This document shows positions 37,287 through 45,813 of a stretch of DNA of 64,000 nucleotides, piece after piece (the first letter of the stretch is position 1; the number at the start of each line of letters is the position of its first letter). A program made the position numbers and the translations under genes. A model generated the notes under the pieces. That model was given only the letters and a program-made list of their open reading frames with translations. It was not told the origin of the DNA and searched no databases. The stretch comes from Oryzomicrobium sp. (lineage in GTDB: Bacteria; Pseudomonadota; Gammaproteobacteria; Burkholderiales; Rhodocyclaceae). The stretch spans positions 62,001 through 126,000 of the forward strand of contig NZ_JAJTBG010000005.1 of NCBI RefSeq assembly GCF_021287045.1, written 5' to 3'.

Positions 37287-38501
37287 ATGCCCGCCGATCT
37301 GTTCTTCTCCCGCGAGCCGGTGGTCAACCGGCACAGCAAGATCATCGCCCACCGCTTCACGGTGCACGACCAAGGCTCCGCCGCCGCGGTGGCCACCGCC
37401 CTGAACGCCCTGGACGAGCACTGGCCCCGGGGCGAGCGTTCGGTGTTCGTGCACCTGCCCGGCCTGGACCGGCCCGCCGGCTACCCGGATCTGGCCAGCC
37501 TGGCCGACTGGGTGGCGCCGCCCAACGCCACCCTGGAAGTGTCCGCCGGCCTGGTCGCCCAGGCCGCTGGCGAAGAGCCCCTGCAAACCGCCCTGGCGCC
37601 CCTGGCCGGGCACCTGTGCCTCGATTTCTCCATGGAGCACGGCGCCGCCGCCCTCAACGCCGTGGCCGGCAGCCGCCTGGCGCCGCGCTTCATCGGTTTC
37701 GACGGACGCACCTTGAGCGCCCCGGCCCTGGCCACCCTGATCGGCAAGACCGGCTCCCTGGGCGTGCCGGTGGTGCTCAACGTGGGCAGCCACGCCGCCT
37801 GCCAGGCCGCCCTGGAAGCCGGCGCCAGCGCCGTGGCCGGCTGGTTCTTCCTGCACGGCATCGATGGCCAGGCCAAGGCCACCACCCTGGCCCCGTCCGA
37901 GGCCCACACCATCCAGGTGCTCAACCTGGTGCGCCAGAACGCCGACCTGCGCGACATCGAAACGGCGCTCAAGCAGGACGTAGCCCTGTCCTACAAGCTG
38001 CTGCGCTACATCAACTCGGCGGGTTTCGGCCTCTCGTGCGAAATCCAGTCGTTCCGCCACGCGGTGACCATCCTCGGCTACGAGAAGCTCAACCGCTGGC
38101 TGTCGCTGCTGCTCGCCCATTCGAGCAAGGACCCGATGGCGCCGGTGCTGCTGCACACCGCCATCACCCGGGGCCGGCTGATGGAACTGCTCGGCCAGGG
38201 CCTGGTGGACCGGCAGGAGCACGACAACCTGTTCATCACCGGCGCCTTCTCGCTGCTCGACGTGATGCTCGGGGTGACCATGGAAACCGCCCTGGAGGCG
38301 ATGCACCTGCCCGAGCCGATCAGCGACGCCCTGATCGGCGACACCGGCGTCTATGCCGCCTTCCTCGACCTGGCCCGGGCCTGCGAAGCCGGCGACGGCG
38401 CCGACCTGGCCCGCCAGGCCGGCATGTTGGGCCTCTCGGCCCAGCAGGTGAACGCCGCCCAGCTGGAAGCCCTGGCCTTCGCCGAAAAGCTGGAATTCTG
38501 A
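37287..38501 (+). CDS. Degenerate EAL plus HDOD signalling protein
   Basis: A 404-residue protein with the YuxH-type layout. Residues 1-195 look like an EAL domain in which the catalytic EAL and its metal ligands are lost; LEVSAGL stands where the motif would be. Residues 200-400 form an HDOD domain with IETALKQDVALSYKLLRYINSAGFG and the conserved AVTILGYEKLNRWLSLLLA. Such proteins bind rather than cleave cyclic di-GMP or act as adapters. A 19-base gap after the reductase gene suggests co-transcription. Partner proteins are not visible. Confidence 0.85.
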   Translation: MPADLFFSREPVVNRHSKIIAHRFTVHDQGSAAAVATALNALDEHWPRGERSVFVHLPGLDRPAGYPDLASLADWVAPPNATLEVSAGLVAQAAGEEPLQTALAPLAGHLCLDFSMEHGAAALNAVAGSRLAPRFIGFDGRTLSAPALATLIGKTGSLGVPVVLNVGSHAACQAALEAGASAVAGWFFLHGIDGQAKATTLAPSEAHTIQVLNLVRQNADLRDIETALKQDVALSYKLLRYINSAGFGLSCEIQSFRHAVTILGYEKLNRWLSLLLAHSSKDPMAPVLLHTAITRGRLMELLGQGLVDRQEHDNLFITGAFSLLDVMLGVTMETALEAMHLPEPISDALIGDTGVYAAFLDLARACEAGDGADLARQAGMLGLSAQQVNAAQLEALAFAEKLEF

Positions 38502-38535
38502 CGCCGGTGCCATAGCGCCCCCCGAACTCCGCCAC

Positions 38536-38570
38536 TGGCGCGGACTTTCACGGTACACCCGCGAAACGCC
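38536..38570 (+). repeat. Intergenic element copy B
   Basis: Matches 27025-27059 at 30 of 35 positions, from TGGCGCGGAC to AAACGCC. The following bases TCTCCAG and CCCTAT also occur in the neighbourhood of copy A, in a different order. Confidence 0.55.
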
Positions 38571-38601
38571 GCGCCAGACGCCGCTCTCCAGACCTGCCCT
38601 A

Positions 38602-38630
38602 TGAAACCCCGCGCCAGTCGCGGGGTTTCA
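38602..38630. terminator. Hairpin between convergent EAL-HDOD and membrane-protein genes
   Basis: A 12-bp perfect stem (TGAAACCCCGCG with its complement) and a 5-base loop. No clear T run follows on either strand, so it may be a weak or Rho-assisted terminator, or part of the intergenic element. Confidence 0.5.
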
Positions 38631-38646
38631 GCCATCTACCCTCTAA

Positions 38647-39810
38647 TCATCCCCGCTCCGCCGGACGCCGGCCGCGCCGTTCCCTCCGCCCGGCGCGCAC
38701 CGCCGCGATGGCGGTGAGGGCGAACAGCAGCACCGCCGCCCCGTTGCCCATGCCCCCCGCCAGACGCCAGCCCGGCTCGCCCGCCATATCACCAGCCATA
38801 TCGCCGAGCAGGCGCAGGGCCAGGGAACCGTGCAGCACCGCCAGAGGCAGGTAGAGGGCCGGCCGGTAGGGGAAGGGCACCCCGGCCACCGACGGCAGCA
38901 CGATCGGCGCGTGACCGAAGACCATGGCCAGCACGTAGCCGACGAACAGGGCGTGCAGCGCCGCGTCGTAGTGGGGCCCGACCCCGGGCAGGCCCCAGGC
39001 CAGCAGCATCAAGGCCCCGGCGGCAAGCCACAGGTAGCCGGACAGCAGGCACACCGCGATGTAGCGCGGCAGCCCGGGCAGCCGGGCCGACTTCCAGGCC
39101 ACGTCCCGCTTCACCAGCAGGCCGGCCAGGGCCAGGTAGGCCAGGGCCGCGCCCCGGGCCGCCCGATTGCTCCACAAATCCTCGCCACCGCCCAACCCGC
39201 CCAGGGCACCGAGGACGCCGGCCAGCACCGCGCCGGCGGCGACCAGGGCCGCCACGGCCACGCCGCGGCGGGCCAGGGGCGAGGGTGGCAGCAGGCGGGA
39301 CAGTTCCAGTCGCTCCCCGGCGATGGTCAGCACGAGAAAAGCGCTCCACCCGGGCACTCCGGCGCGCAGCGGCGCCCCCAGGGCGAAGCCCAGGCAGGCC
39401 AGGGCGCCGAGCAGGGCGGCGAGCAACAGGATGGCGTTGTGCAGGGCCGGCTGGCGCCGCCACACCACGGCGGAGGCAAGCACCAGCACCGCCAGTCCCA
39501 AGGCCAGCAGGCCGCCCGCCGCTCCCGGCGCGGCCCCTGCCAGCAGGGCCACGCCGCCCAGGCCGCACAGGGCCGGGGCCAGGTAGGCCCAGGGGCGGTC
39601 GAGGGCCACCGCCCGCTCCAGACTGATGACGGTGCCGAAGAAGGCTGCGGCCATCAGGGGGCCGTGAAAACCGGCGGCGGTGGGCGGCGGCAGGGCCGCG
39701 CCGCCGGTCAGATCGGCCAGCCCGGGCAGGCGGCCGAGACCGCCCCACAGACCGCTGACCAGAGCAACCACGGCGAAAAGAAAGAGAGGGATGCGGTAGC
39801 GGACCGGCAT
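38647..39810 (-). CDS. Polytopic membrane protein, possibly NnrS-like
   Basis: A 387-residue protein with about eleven to twelve hydrophobic spans and no recognised enzymatic domain. The conserved-looking elements are HGPLMAAAFFGTVISLERAVAL near residues 49-70 and HALFVGYVLAMVFGHAPIVLPS near 285-306, where paired histidines could bind heme or metal. General layout resembles NnrS-type proteins of denitrifiers, but the match is loose and the true family is uncertain. It follows the DUF59 gene by 75 bases on the same strand. A 9-nt repeat pair lies just upstream of its start (39816-39833). Function unknown. Confidence 0.55.
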   Translation of the reverse strand: MPVRYRIPLFLFAVVALVSGLWGGLGRLPGLADLTGGAALPPPTAAGFHGPLMAAAFFGTVISLERAVALDRPWAYLAPALCGLGGVALLAGAAPGAAGGLLALGLAVLVLASAVVWRRQPALHNAILLLAALLGALACLGFALGAPLRAGVPGWSAFLVLTIAGERLELSRLLPPSPLARRGVAVAALVAAGAVLAGVLGALGGLGGGEDLWSNRAARGAALAYLALAGLLVKRDVAWKSARLPGLPRYIAVCLLSGYLWLAAGALMLLAWGLPGVGPHYDAALHALFVGYVLAMVFGHAPIVLPSVAGVPFPYRPALYLPLAVLHGSLALRLLGDMAGDMAGEPGWRLAGGMGNGAAVLLFALTAIAAVRAGRRERRGRRPAERG

Positions 39811-39815
39811 GGCGA

Positions 39816-39833
39816 GGATTCCGTGGATTCCGG
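39816..39833 (+). repeat. Two 9-nt repeat units upstream of the membrane-protein gene
   Basis: GGATTCCGT followed by GGATTCCGG. The pair sits 6 bases from the start codon at 39810, in the place normally holding the ribosome-binding site of that gene. Confidence 0.5.
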
Positions 39834-39885
39834 TGCGTGGCTTGCGGCTTGAGGCGTGGGCGCGGAGGGGCTCGAAGCTCGGAAC

Positions 39886-40197
39886 TCACTCCCAGCCGAA
39901 GTGCTGCTTGGCGCTGTCCGACAGGCGCTCCGGCCCCCAGGGGGGCTCCCACACCAGGTCCAGGTCCACCACGGTGCCCGGCGGCACCGCGCCCTGCACC
40001 GCCTCCTCGGCGTCGCCCAGGATCAGGTTGCCCATGGGGCAGCCCGGGCTGGTCAGGGTCAGGCGCACGGTCACCTGGCCCGGGGCCACCTCGACCCCGT
40101 AGACCAGGCCCAGGTCCACGATGTTGATGCCGTGCTCCGGGTCGGAGACGGTGGAAAGGGCCGCCAGCACGGCGGTCTGGTCGGGTACGGTGGCCAT
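39886..40197 (-). CDS. DUF59 / MIP18-type iron-sulfur assembly factor
   Basis: A 103-residue protein of the PaaD/SufT family. The core VLAALSTVSDPEHGINIVDLGLVYGVEV (residues 9-36) is split here by the family's DPE motif. TLTSPGCPMG near 51-60 supplies the conserved cysteine. Proteins of this fold help load or repair iron-sulfur clusters. No suf or paa genes surround it. AAAGGA at 40204-40209 is a good ribosome-binding site for ATG 40197, so the longer in-frame extension is rejected. Confidence 0.85.
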   Translation of the reverse strand: MATVPDQTAVLAALSTVSDPEHGINIVDLGLVYGVEVAPGQVTVRLTLTSPGCPMGNLILGDAEEAVQGAVPPGTVVDLDLVWEPPWGPERLSDSAKQHFGWE

Positions 40198-40367
40198 GGT
40201 CGTCCTTTCATTGCACGCCGCGCTCGCCGCCGCGTTCCGGAAGGCCGGAAGGGGAGCGCGGGCAGGGAGCAGACTACATCGGGGCCGCGATGTGCGGCTT
40301 TGCCTTGCGGCAAAAATGGCGGAAACGCCGCCGGGGCGCACGACCAGCGTCGCATCCCCCCGGCGCC

Positions 40368-41078
40368 CTATTCCCCCAGGTAGGCCGCCCGCACCCGGGG
40401 ATCGGCAAGCAGGCGGGGGGCGTCGTCGGCCAGGGTCACTTCGCCGGATTCGAGCACGTAGCCCCGGTCGGCGGCTTGCAACGCCAGACGGGCGTTCTGC
40501 TCCACCAGCAATACCGTGACGCCGGCAGCGCGCACCTCGCGGATCACCTCGAAGACCTTCTGCACCATCAGCGGCGCCAGGCCCATGGAAGGCTCGTCGA
40601 GCAGCAGCAGGCGCGGCTCGCCCATCAGGGCCCGGGCGATGGCCAGCATCTGCTGTTCGCCGCCGGATAGGGTGCCGGCCAGCTGGGCGCGCCGCTCCTT
40701 GAGGCGCGGCATCAGGGCGTAGGCCCGCTCCAGGCCTCGGGCCAGGGCCTGGCGGCCGGCCCGGCCGGAGAGGGAGTAGGCGCCCATGTCCAGGTTCTCT
40801 TCCACCGTCAGGCGGGCGAACACACCCCGGCCCTCGGGCACCAGGGCGATGCCGGCGCGGATCAGCTCGTGGGGCGCCAGTTCGGCCAGCTCCCGACCCT
40901 CGTAGCGCAGGCTGCCGGCGGCGGGCAGTTGCCGGGCCAGGGCCTTGAGGGTGGAGGTCTTGCCTGCGCCGTTGGCGCCGATCAGGGCCACCAGTTCGCC
41001 GGCGTTGACGTGGAAGGTGATGCCCTTGACGGCGCGGATGCCGCCGTAGGCCACGGCCAGGCCGGTGACTTCAAGCAT
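40368..41078 (-). CDS. livF: Branched-chain amino-acid ABC transporter ATPase LivF
   Basis: A 236-residue ATPase. Walker A GANGAGKT is at 34-41, the signature LSGGEQQML near 136-144, Walker B LLLLDEPSMGLAP near 156-168, and LLVEQNA follows. The sequence YVLESGEV and overall length assign it to LivF rather than LivG. It is the last gene of livKHMGF and overlaps livG by 8 bases. The extension upstream of ATG 41078 is not conserved. With LivG it would drive import through LivH and LivM. Confidence 0.94.
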   Translation of the reverse strand: MLEVTGLAVAYGGIRAVKGITFHVNAGELVALIGANGAGKTSTLKALARQLPAAGSLRYEGRELAELAPHELIRAGIALVPEGRGVFARLTVEENLDMGAYSLSGRAGRQALARGLERAYALMPRLKERRAQLAGTLSGGEQQMLAIARALMGEPRLLLLDEPSMGLAPLMVQKVFEVIREVRAAGVTVLLVEQNARLALQAADRGYVLESGEVTLADDAPRLLADPRVRAAYLGE

Positions 41079-41880
41079 GGCCGCCCTCCCCCGCTCCACC
41101 CTGGCCCGCCTCGTCCGGTGCGGCACCCAGGTAGGCCTCGATCACCCGGGGGTCGCGCTGCACCACCGCCGGCACGTCCTCCACCACCAGTTGGCCGTAG
41201 TCGAGCACCGCCACCCGGTCGCACAGGCCCATCACCAGCTTCACGTCGTGCTCGATCAGCAGCACGGTGACGCCGTCGGCGCGGATGCCGGCGATCAGGG
41301 TGCGCAGGGCGGCGCGCTCGGTGGCGTTCATGCCCGCCGCCGGCTCGTCCAGGCACAGCAGACGCGGCTCGGTGGCCAGGGCCCGGGCGATCTCCAGGCG
41401 GCGCTGGTCGCCGTAGGAGAGGTGCTTGGCCAGGTCGTGAGCCCGGTCGGCGATGCCCACGTAGTGGAGCAGCTCATCGGCGCGCCGGGCGATGGCCGCT
41501 TCCTCGGCCCGGGTGCGCGGATCGCGCAGGATGGCGCCGATCACCCCGGCCCGGGTGCGCACGTGGCGGCCGACCATGACGTTCTCCCGGGCCGTCATGT
41601 GGGCGAACAGGCGGATGTTCTGGAAGGTCCGGGCGATGCCGCGCCTGGCCGCCTGGTGGGGCGCGCTGGCTTTGAGCGGCGCCCCGGCGAAGGTGAAGCC
41701 GCCGCCGTCCGGGGCGTACAGGCCGGTCAGGCAATTGAAGAAGGTGGTCTTGCCGGCGCCGTTGGGGCCGATCAGGCCGTAGATTTCCCCGGGGGCGATG
41801 GACAGGGACACGTCCTTGAGGGCCTTCACCCCGCCGAAGTCCTTGGCCACTCCCCGGGCGTCGAGCAGGGGGGCGCTCAT
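41071..41880 (-). CDS. livG: Branched-chain amino-acid ABC transporter ATPase LivG
   Basis: A 269-residue ATPase. Walker A GPNGAGKTT is at 38-46, LSYGDQRRLEIARALA is the LivG-type signature (lacking the LSGG of LivF), and LLCLDEPAAGMN follows. The long ARTFQNIRLFAHMTARENVMVG insert after the Q-loop is typical of LivG. It overlaps livM by 4 bases (ATGA) and livF by 8. Pairs with LivF as the nucleotide-binding half of the transporter. Confidence 0.95.
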   Translation of the reverse strand: MSAPLLDARGVAKDFGGVKALKDVSLSIAPGEIYGLIGPNGAGKTTFFNCLTGLYAPDGGGFTFAGAPLKASAPHQAARRGIARTFQNIRLFAHMTARENVMVGRHVRTRAGVIGAILRDPRTRAEEAAIARRADELLHYVGIADRAHDLAKHLSYGDQRRLEIARALATEPRLLCLDEPAAGMNATERAALRTLIAGIRADGVTVLLIEHDVKLVMGLCDRVAVLDYGQLVVEDVPAVVQRDPRVIEAYLGAAPDEAGQGGAGEGGHA

Positions 41881-42986
41881 GGGCCGCTCCGCTTCAGTTC
41901 GCGCTTACGCAGGGGCGAGGGCCACAGCCCCGCCGGGCGGTAGAGCATGACCAGGATCAGGGCCAGGCCGAAGAGCAGCATGCGCAGGCTTTCCGGGTCC
42001 ACCACCACGTGGCCGAACAGGTATTTTTGCACCGGCACCGCGGCGTAGCGGAAGGCCTCCGGCAGCAGCGACAGCAGCACGGCGCCGAGGATCACCCCGG
42101 GGATGTGGCCCATGCCGCCCAGCACCACCATGCACAGCACCATCACCGATTCCATCAGGCTGAAGGATTCGGGGCTGACGAAGGCCTGGAAGCCGGCGAA
42201 CAACCCACCGGCCACGCCGCCGAAGCTGGCCCCCATGGCGAAGGCGAGCAGCTTGATGTTGCGCGTGTCGATGCCGCAGGCCTTGGCCGCCACCTCGTCC
42301 TCGCGGATCGCCACCCAGGCCCGGCCGATGCGCGAGTTCTCCAGGCGCAGGGTGACGAACACCACCCCCAGGGCGAGCAGCAGGAAGACGTAGTAGGTGG
42401 CCGCCAGGGGCAGCAGGGTGATGCCGGCCACCACCACCGGCTTGGCCAGGGAAACGCCGAAGAAGGCCAGGGGGTCGATGCCCGACACGCCCTGGGGGCC
42501 GTTGGTGATGTTCACCGGGGCGTTCAGGTTGTTGAGGAAGATGCGCACGATCTCGCCGAAGCCCAGGGTAACGATGGCCAGGTAGTCGCCACGCAGGCGC
42601 AGGGTGGGTGCCCCCAGGATGACGCCGAACAGCCCGGCCAGGGCCGCCCCGGCGGGCAGGATGGCCCAGGCCGGCAGATGCAGGCCGAAGTGGGGCGAGG
42701 CGAGCAGGGCGTACATGTAGGCGCCCACGGCGTAGAAGGCGATGTAGCCCAGGTCGAGCAGCCCTGCGAAGCCGACCACGATGTTGAGCCCGAGGGCGAG
42801 CATCACGTAGAGCACGGCGAAGTTGAGGGTGCGCAGCCAGGCGTTGCCCAGGCCGAGCACCCCGCCCACCAGCCAGGGCAGCAGCGCCAGCAGCAGGGCC
42901 AGGCCGGCGTAGGCGACCCATACCCGGGCGGGGATGGGGGCGGAGACCGGGGCGCGGCCGGCGGCGGAAGCGGGAGCGGCCGCCAT
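41877..42986 (-). CDS. livM: Branched-chain amino-acid ABC transporter permease LivM
   Basis: A 369-residue integral membrane permease with about nine to ten helices. The characteristic LivM features are LGLNIVVGFAGLLDLGYIAFYAVGAY near residues 60-85 and the cytoplasmic coupling loop GRAWVAIREDEVAAKACGID. The N-terminal 20 residues are alanine-rich and not conserved. Its start shares one base with the livH stop (TGATG), and its stop overlaps livG. Substrate class (leucine, isoleucine, valine or a related amide) is by family. Confidence 0.94.
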   Translation of the reverse strand: MAAAPASAAGRAPVSAPIPARVWVAYAGLALLLALLPWLVGGVLGLGNAWLRTLNFAVLYVMLALGLNIVVGFAGLLDLGYIAFYAVGAYMYALLASPHFGLHLPAWAILPAGAALAGLFGVILGAPTLRLRGDYLAIVTLGFGEIVRIFLNNLNAPVNITNGPQGVSGIDPLAFFGVSLAKPVVVAGITLLPLAATYYVFLLLALGVVFVTLRLENSRIGRAWVAIREDEVAAKACGIDTRNIKLLAFAMGASFGGVAGGLFAGFQAFVSPESFSLMESVMVLCMVVLGGMGHIPGVILGAVLLSLLPEAFRYAAVPVQKYLFGHVVVDPESLRMLLFGLALILVMLYRPAGLWPSPLRKRELKRSGP

Positions 42987-43909
42987 CACGCCCGCTCCGC
43001 GACTTTTTCGCCGACCAGGCCCGAGGGGCGGAACACCAGCACGGCGATCAGGACGAAGAAGGCGAACACGTCCTGGTAGTTGGAACCGAAGAAGCCGCCG
43101 GTCAGGTCGCCGATGTAGCCGGCCCCCAGGGACTCGATCAGGCCGAGCAGGATGCCGCCGACCATGGCCCCGGCCAGGTTGCCGATGCCCCCCAACACGG
43201 CGGCGGTGAAGGCCTTCAGGCCGAGGATGAAGCCCATGTAGTAGTGGGCGATCGAATAGTTGGCGCTGACCATCAGCCCGGCCAGGGCCGCCAGGGCCGA
43301 GCCAAGGACGAAGGTCAGGGAGACGATGCGGTTCACGTCCACCCCCATCAGCTGGGCGATGGCCGGATTCTCGGCGGTGGCGCGCATCGCCCGGCCCAGC
43401 TTGGTGCGCAGCACCAGCAGCATCAGGCCGGCCATGGTCAGGGCGGCGAGCAACACGGTGAGCACCTGGAGCAGGGTAATGGTGGCGCCGAACACGTCGT
43501 ACTGGCGTTCCGGCACCAGGTTGGGAAAGGCGTGGTAGTTGCGCCCCCACACCATCATGGCACCGTTTTGCAGCACAATCGACACGCCGATGGCGGTGAT
43601 CAGCGGCGCCAGCCGGGGCGCGCCGCGCAGGGGGCGGTAGGCGATGCGCTCGACGGTGTAGCCCACCGCCATGCACAGCAGGGCGGCTACGGCCAGGCCG
43701 GCCAGGGCCGCCAGGGGCAGGGGCACGCCCAGGCCAAGCAATCCGGTGATGGTCGAATAGGCGGTCAGGGCACCGAGCATGACCACCTCGCCGTGGGCGA
43801 AGTTGATCAGGCCGAGGATGCCGTAGACCATGGTGTAGCCCAGGGCGACCAGGGCGTAGATGCTGCCCAGGACCAACCCGTTGATGATCTGCTGGATGAA
43901 GATGTCCAT
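42986..43909 (-). CDS. livH: Branched-chain amino-acid ABC transporter permease LivH
   Basis: A 307-residue membrane permease with about eight helices. It starts with QQIINGLVLGSIYALVALGYTMVYG split across residues 6-30, the classic LivH N-terminus. The coupling loop AMRATAENPAIAQLMGVDVNRI lies near 180-201, and the C-terminus LVFRPSGLVGEK is typical. A hairpin at 43941 lies between livK and livH, so livH and the genes after it may be expressed below the level of livK. Confidence 0.95.
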   Translation of the reverse strand: MDIFIQQIINGLVLGSIYALVALGYTMVYGILGLINFAHGEVVMLGALTAYSTITGLLGLGVPLPLAALAGLAVAALLCMAVGYTVERIAYRPLRGAPRLAPLITAIGVSIVLQNGAMMVWGRNYHAFPNLVPERQYDVFGATITLLQVLTVLLAALTMAGLMLLVLRTKLGRAMRATAENPAIAQLMGVDVNRIVSLTFVLGSALAALAGLMVSANYSIAHYYMGFILGLKAFTAAVLGGIGNLAGAMVGGILLGLIESLGAGYIGDLTGGFFGSNYQDVFAFFVLIAVLVFRPSGLVGEKVAERA

Positions 43910-43935
43910 GGCCCGTCGCCTTTGGGTCCAGCATG

Positions 43936-43962
43936 GAAAAACGGCGCCTGGGAAGGCGCCGT
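43936..43962 (-). terminator. Attenuating hairpin between livK and livH
   Basis: ACGGCGCC and GGCGCCGT form an 8-bp stem with a 6-base loop. On the minus strand it is followed by a run of five T. It lies immediately after the livK stop, so it probably stops part of the transcripts, giving excess binding protein over permease. Confidence 0.7.
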
Positions 43963-43972
43963 CGCGGTTGGT

Positions 43973-45244
43973 TTATTTTTGCCCGTCGCCCTTGGCCGGG
44001 ACAGGGGCGTCGCCGCCGGAGCCACCGGCGCCGCCGCCCACGGTCTCGACGAATTGCAGCTTGCCGCCGACGTACTTGTAGAGCGAGATGGGGCCGCTCT
44101 TCAGGTCGCCCTTGGCGTCGAAGGCGATGCGGGCGGTGACGCCCTGGTAGTCGGTCTTGGCCACCTCCGGCAGGTACTTGGCCGGGTCCGCCGAGCCGGC
44201 GCGCTTCATGGCGTCGGCCAGCACCATGGTGGCGTCGTAGACGTAGGGCGCGTAGAGCTGGATGTCGGTGTTGAACTTGACCTTGAACTTGTTCACGAAG
44301 GCCGGCCCGCCGGGCATCTTGTCCAGGGGCACCCCGGGCAGGGAGCACATCTGGCCCTCGGCGGCCTCGCCGGCCAGTTTCATGAATTCGGGGGTGCAGC
44401 CGCCGTCGCCGGTGAGGAAGTTGGACTTGATGCCCAGTTCACGCAGCTGCTTCATCAGGGGCCCGGCCTGGGCGTCCATGCCGGCATAAACGATCAGGTC
44501 GGGCTTTTTCGACTTGATCTTGGTGAGGATGGCCTTGAAGTCGGTGGCCTTATCGTTGGTGAATTCCCGGGCCACCACCTCGCCGCCGTTGGCCTTGATC
44601 GACTTCTCGACCTCGTCGGCCAGGCCCTGGCCGTAGGCGGTGCGGTCGTCCACCAGGGCGATCTTCTTCGCCCCCAGCGCCTTCACCCCGTACTCGCCCA
44701 GCACCAGGCCCTGCTGCACGTCGTTGGTCATGACGCGGAAGGCGGTGTTGAAGCCCTGCTGGGTGTACTTGGGGTTGGTGGCCGAGCCGGACACCTGGGG
44801 AATGCCGGCGTCGAAGTAGATCTTCGAGGCCGGGATGGTGGTGCCGGAATTGAGGTGGCCGACGATGCCGTTCACCTTGGCGTCCACCAGCTTCTGGGCA
44901 ACGATGGTGCCCTGCTTGGGATCGGCCTGATCGTCCTCGGAAAGCAGCTCGAACTTGGCCTTGGCGCCGCCGATCTCGACGCCCTGGGCGTTGAGGTCGT
45001 CGATGGCGAGCAGGGCGCCGTCCTCGTTGTCCTTGCCCAGGTGGGCCTGGGGCCCGGTGAGGGGGCCAACGTGGCCGATGCGCACGGTGATCGTCGGCGC
45101 GGCAGCCGGAGCCGCGGCGGGGGCGGCCGCCGGCTTGGGCTCTTCCTTGTTGCCGCAGCCGGCCAGGGCGGCGGCGATCAGCAGGGCCAGGGGCACCGCG
45201 CTGGCAAGGGGATGGGCCGGGCGGGCAGGGCAAGTCTTGGTCAT
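43973..45244 (-). CDS. livK: Branched-chain amino-acid ABC transporter substrate-binding lipoprotein
   Basis: A 423-residue periplasmic binding protein anchored as a lipoprotein: signal peptide to the lipobox LAGC, with the acylated cysteine at 30. An alanine/proline linker (PAAAPAAAPAAAP) follows, then the two-lobed type I binding fold starting IGHVGPLTGPQAHLGKDNEDG. GHLNSGTTIPAS is the expected ligand loop. The C-terminal tail is rich in glycine, lysine and aspartate. First gene of the liv operon; its 260-base upstream region holds a terminator of the neighbouring gene at 45449. Confidence 0.93.
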   Translation of the reverse strand: MTKTCPARPAHPLASAVPLALLIAAALAGCGNKEEPKPAAAPAAAPAAAPTITVRIGHVGPLTGPQAHLGKDNEDGALLAIDDLNAQGVEIGGAKAKFELLSEDDQADPKQGTIVAQKLVDAKVNGIVGHLNSGTTIPASKIYFDAGIPQVSGSATNPKYTQQGFNTAFRVMTNDVQQGLVLGEYGVKALGAKKIALVDDRTAYGQGLADEVEKSIKANGGEVVAREFTNDKATDFKAILTKIKSKKPDLIVYAGMDAQAGPLMKQLRELGIKSNFLTGDGGCTPEFMKLAGEAAEGQMCSLPGVPLDKMPGGPAFVNKFKVKFNTDIQLYAPYVYDATMVLADAMKRAGSADPAKYLPEVAKTDYQGVTARIAFDAKGDLKSGPISLYKYVGGKLQFVETVGGGAGGSGGDAPVPAKGDGQK

Positions 45245-45448
45245 GGTTCCGATTCTCCGCAGGGTTCGGACAGGGTCCGGAAACGCCGCACCCGGTTCGG
45301 GCAGGGCGGCAGGGGAAAACGTACGGCCGACAACACAAAGAGCTTTCCGGGCCATTCTGCGAGTGGCCGCTTTTGCCTGTCAATCAGGCGCCGCACAAGC
45401 CCTGCGCGGTTTTTCACGGTCCGGCACGATGCACCAAAATGGACACAA

Positions 45449-45482
45449 AAAAAGCCGGGAGTCCTGGGACTCCCGGCTTTTT
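45449..45482 (-). terminator. Terminator of the small cytochrome c gene
   Basis: AGCCGGGAGTC and its complement form an 11-bp stem with a 4-base loop, extended by flanking A and T runs. On the minus strand a run of seven T follows. It lies 22 bases after the cytochrome stop. Confidence 0.9.
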
Positions 45483-45504
45483 GCGCACTGCGGTCAGGCG
45501 AGGC

Positions 45505-45813
45505 TCACTTCTGGGACAGGACCCACTTCACCAGCTTGTGCAGATCGTCGTCGCTGACAGCGGCGTTGGGGGGCATCGGGACGGGGCCCCAGACGCCGGA
45601 ACCGCCCTTCTTCACCTTCTCGACCAGCTTGGCTTCGGCGGTCTTGTCGCCGGCGTACTTCTTGGCCACGTCCTTGTAGGACGGACCGACCAGCTTCTTG
45701 TCGACGGCGTGGCAGGCCAGACAGCCCTTGGACTTGGCCAGGGCTTCGTCAGCCTGGGCGGCACCGGCGGACAGCAGGCCGGCGACGGCCAGGAGGGACA
45801 GGATTGCTTTCAT
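45505..45813 (-). CDS. Small periplasmic c-type cytochrome (c551/c552-like), paralogue
   Basis: A 102-residue exported cytochrome. Signal peptide about 1-21 (ending AQA); heme motif CLACH at 31-35; axial methionine in PVPMPPN near 80. It shares the layout and several blocks (VDKKL.GP.YKDVAKKYAG, GG..GVWG) with the cytochrome at 32883-33203, indicating an old duplication. An acceptable ribosome-binding site, GGAG, is at 45821-45824. Strong terminator downstream. Probably a soluble electron carrier to a terminal oxidase or reductase. Confidence 0.92.
   Translation of the reverse strand: MKAILSLLAVAGLLSAGAAQADEALAKSKGCLACHAVDKKLVGPSYKDVAKKYAGDKTAEAKLVEKVKKGGSGVWGPVPMPPNAAVSDDDLHKLVKWVLSQK

Noticed and set aside
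34610-37396. A 928-codon minus-strand open frame
   Set aside because: Only its last 141 codons (HemJ) are real. The rest overlaps the epimerase-like and reductase genes in other frames.
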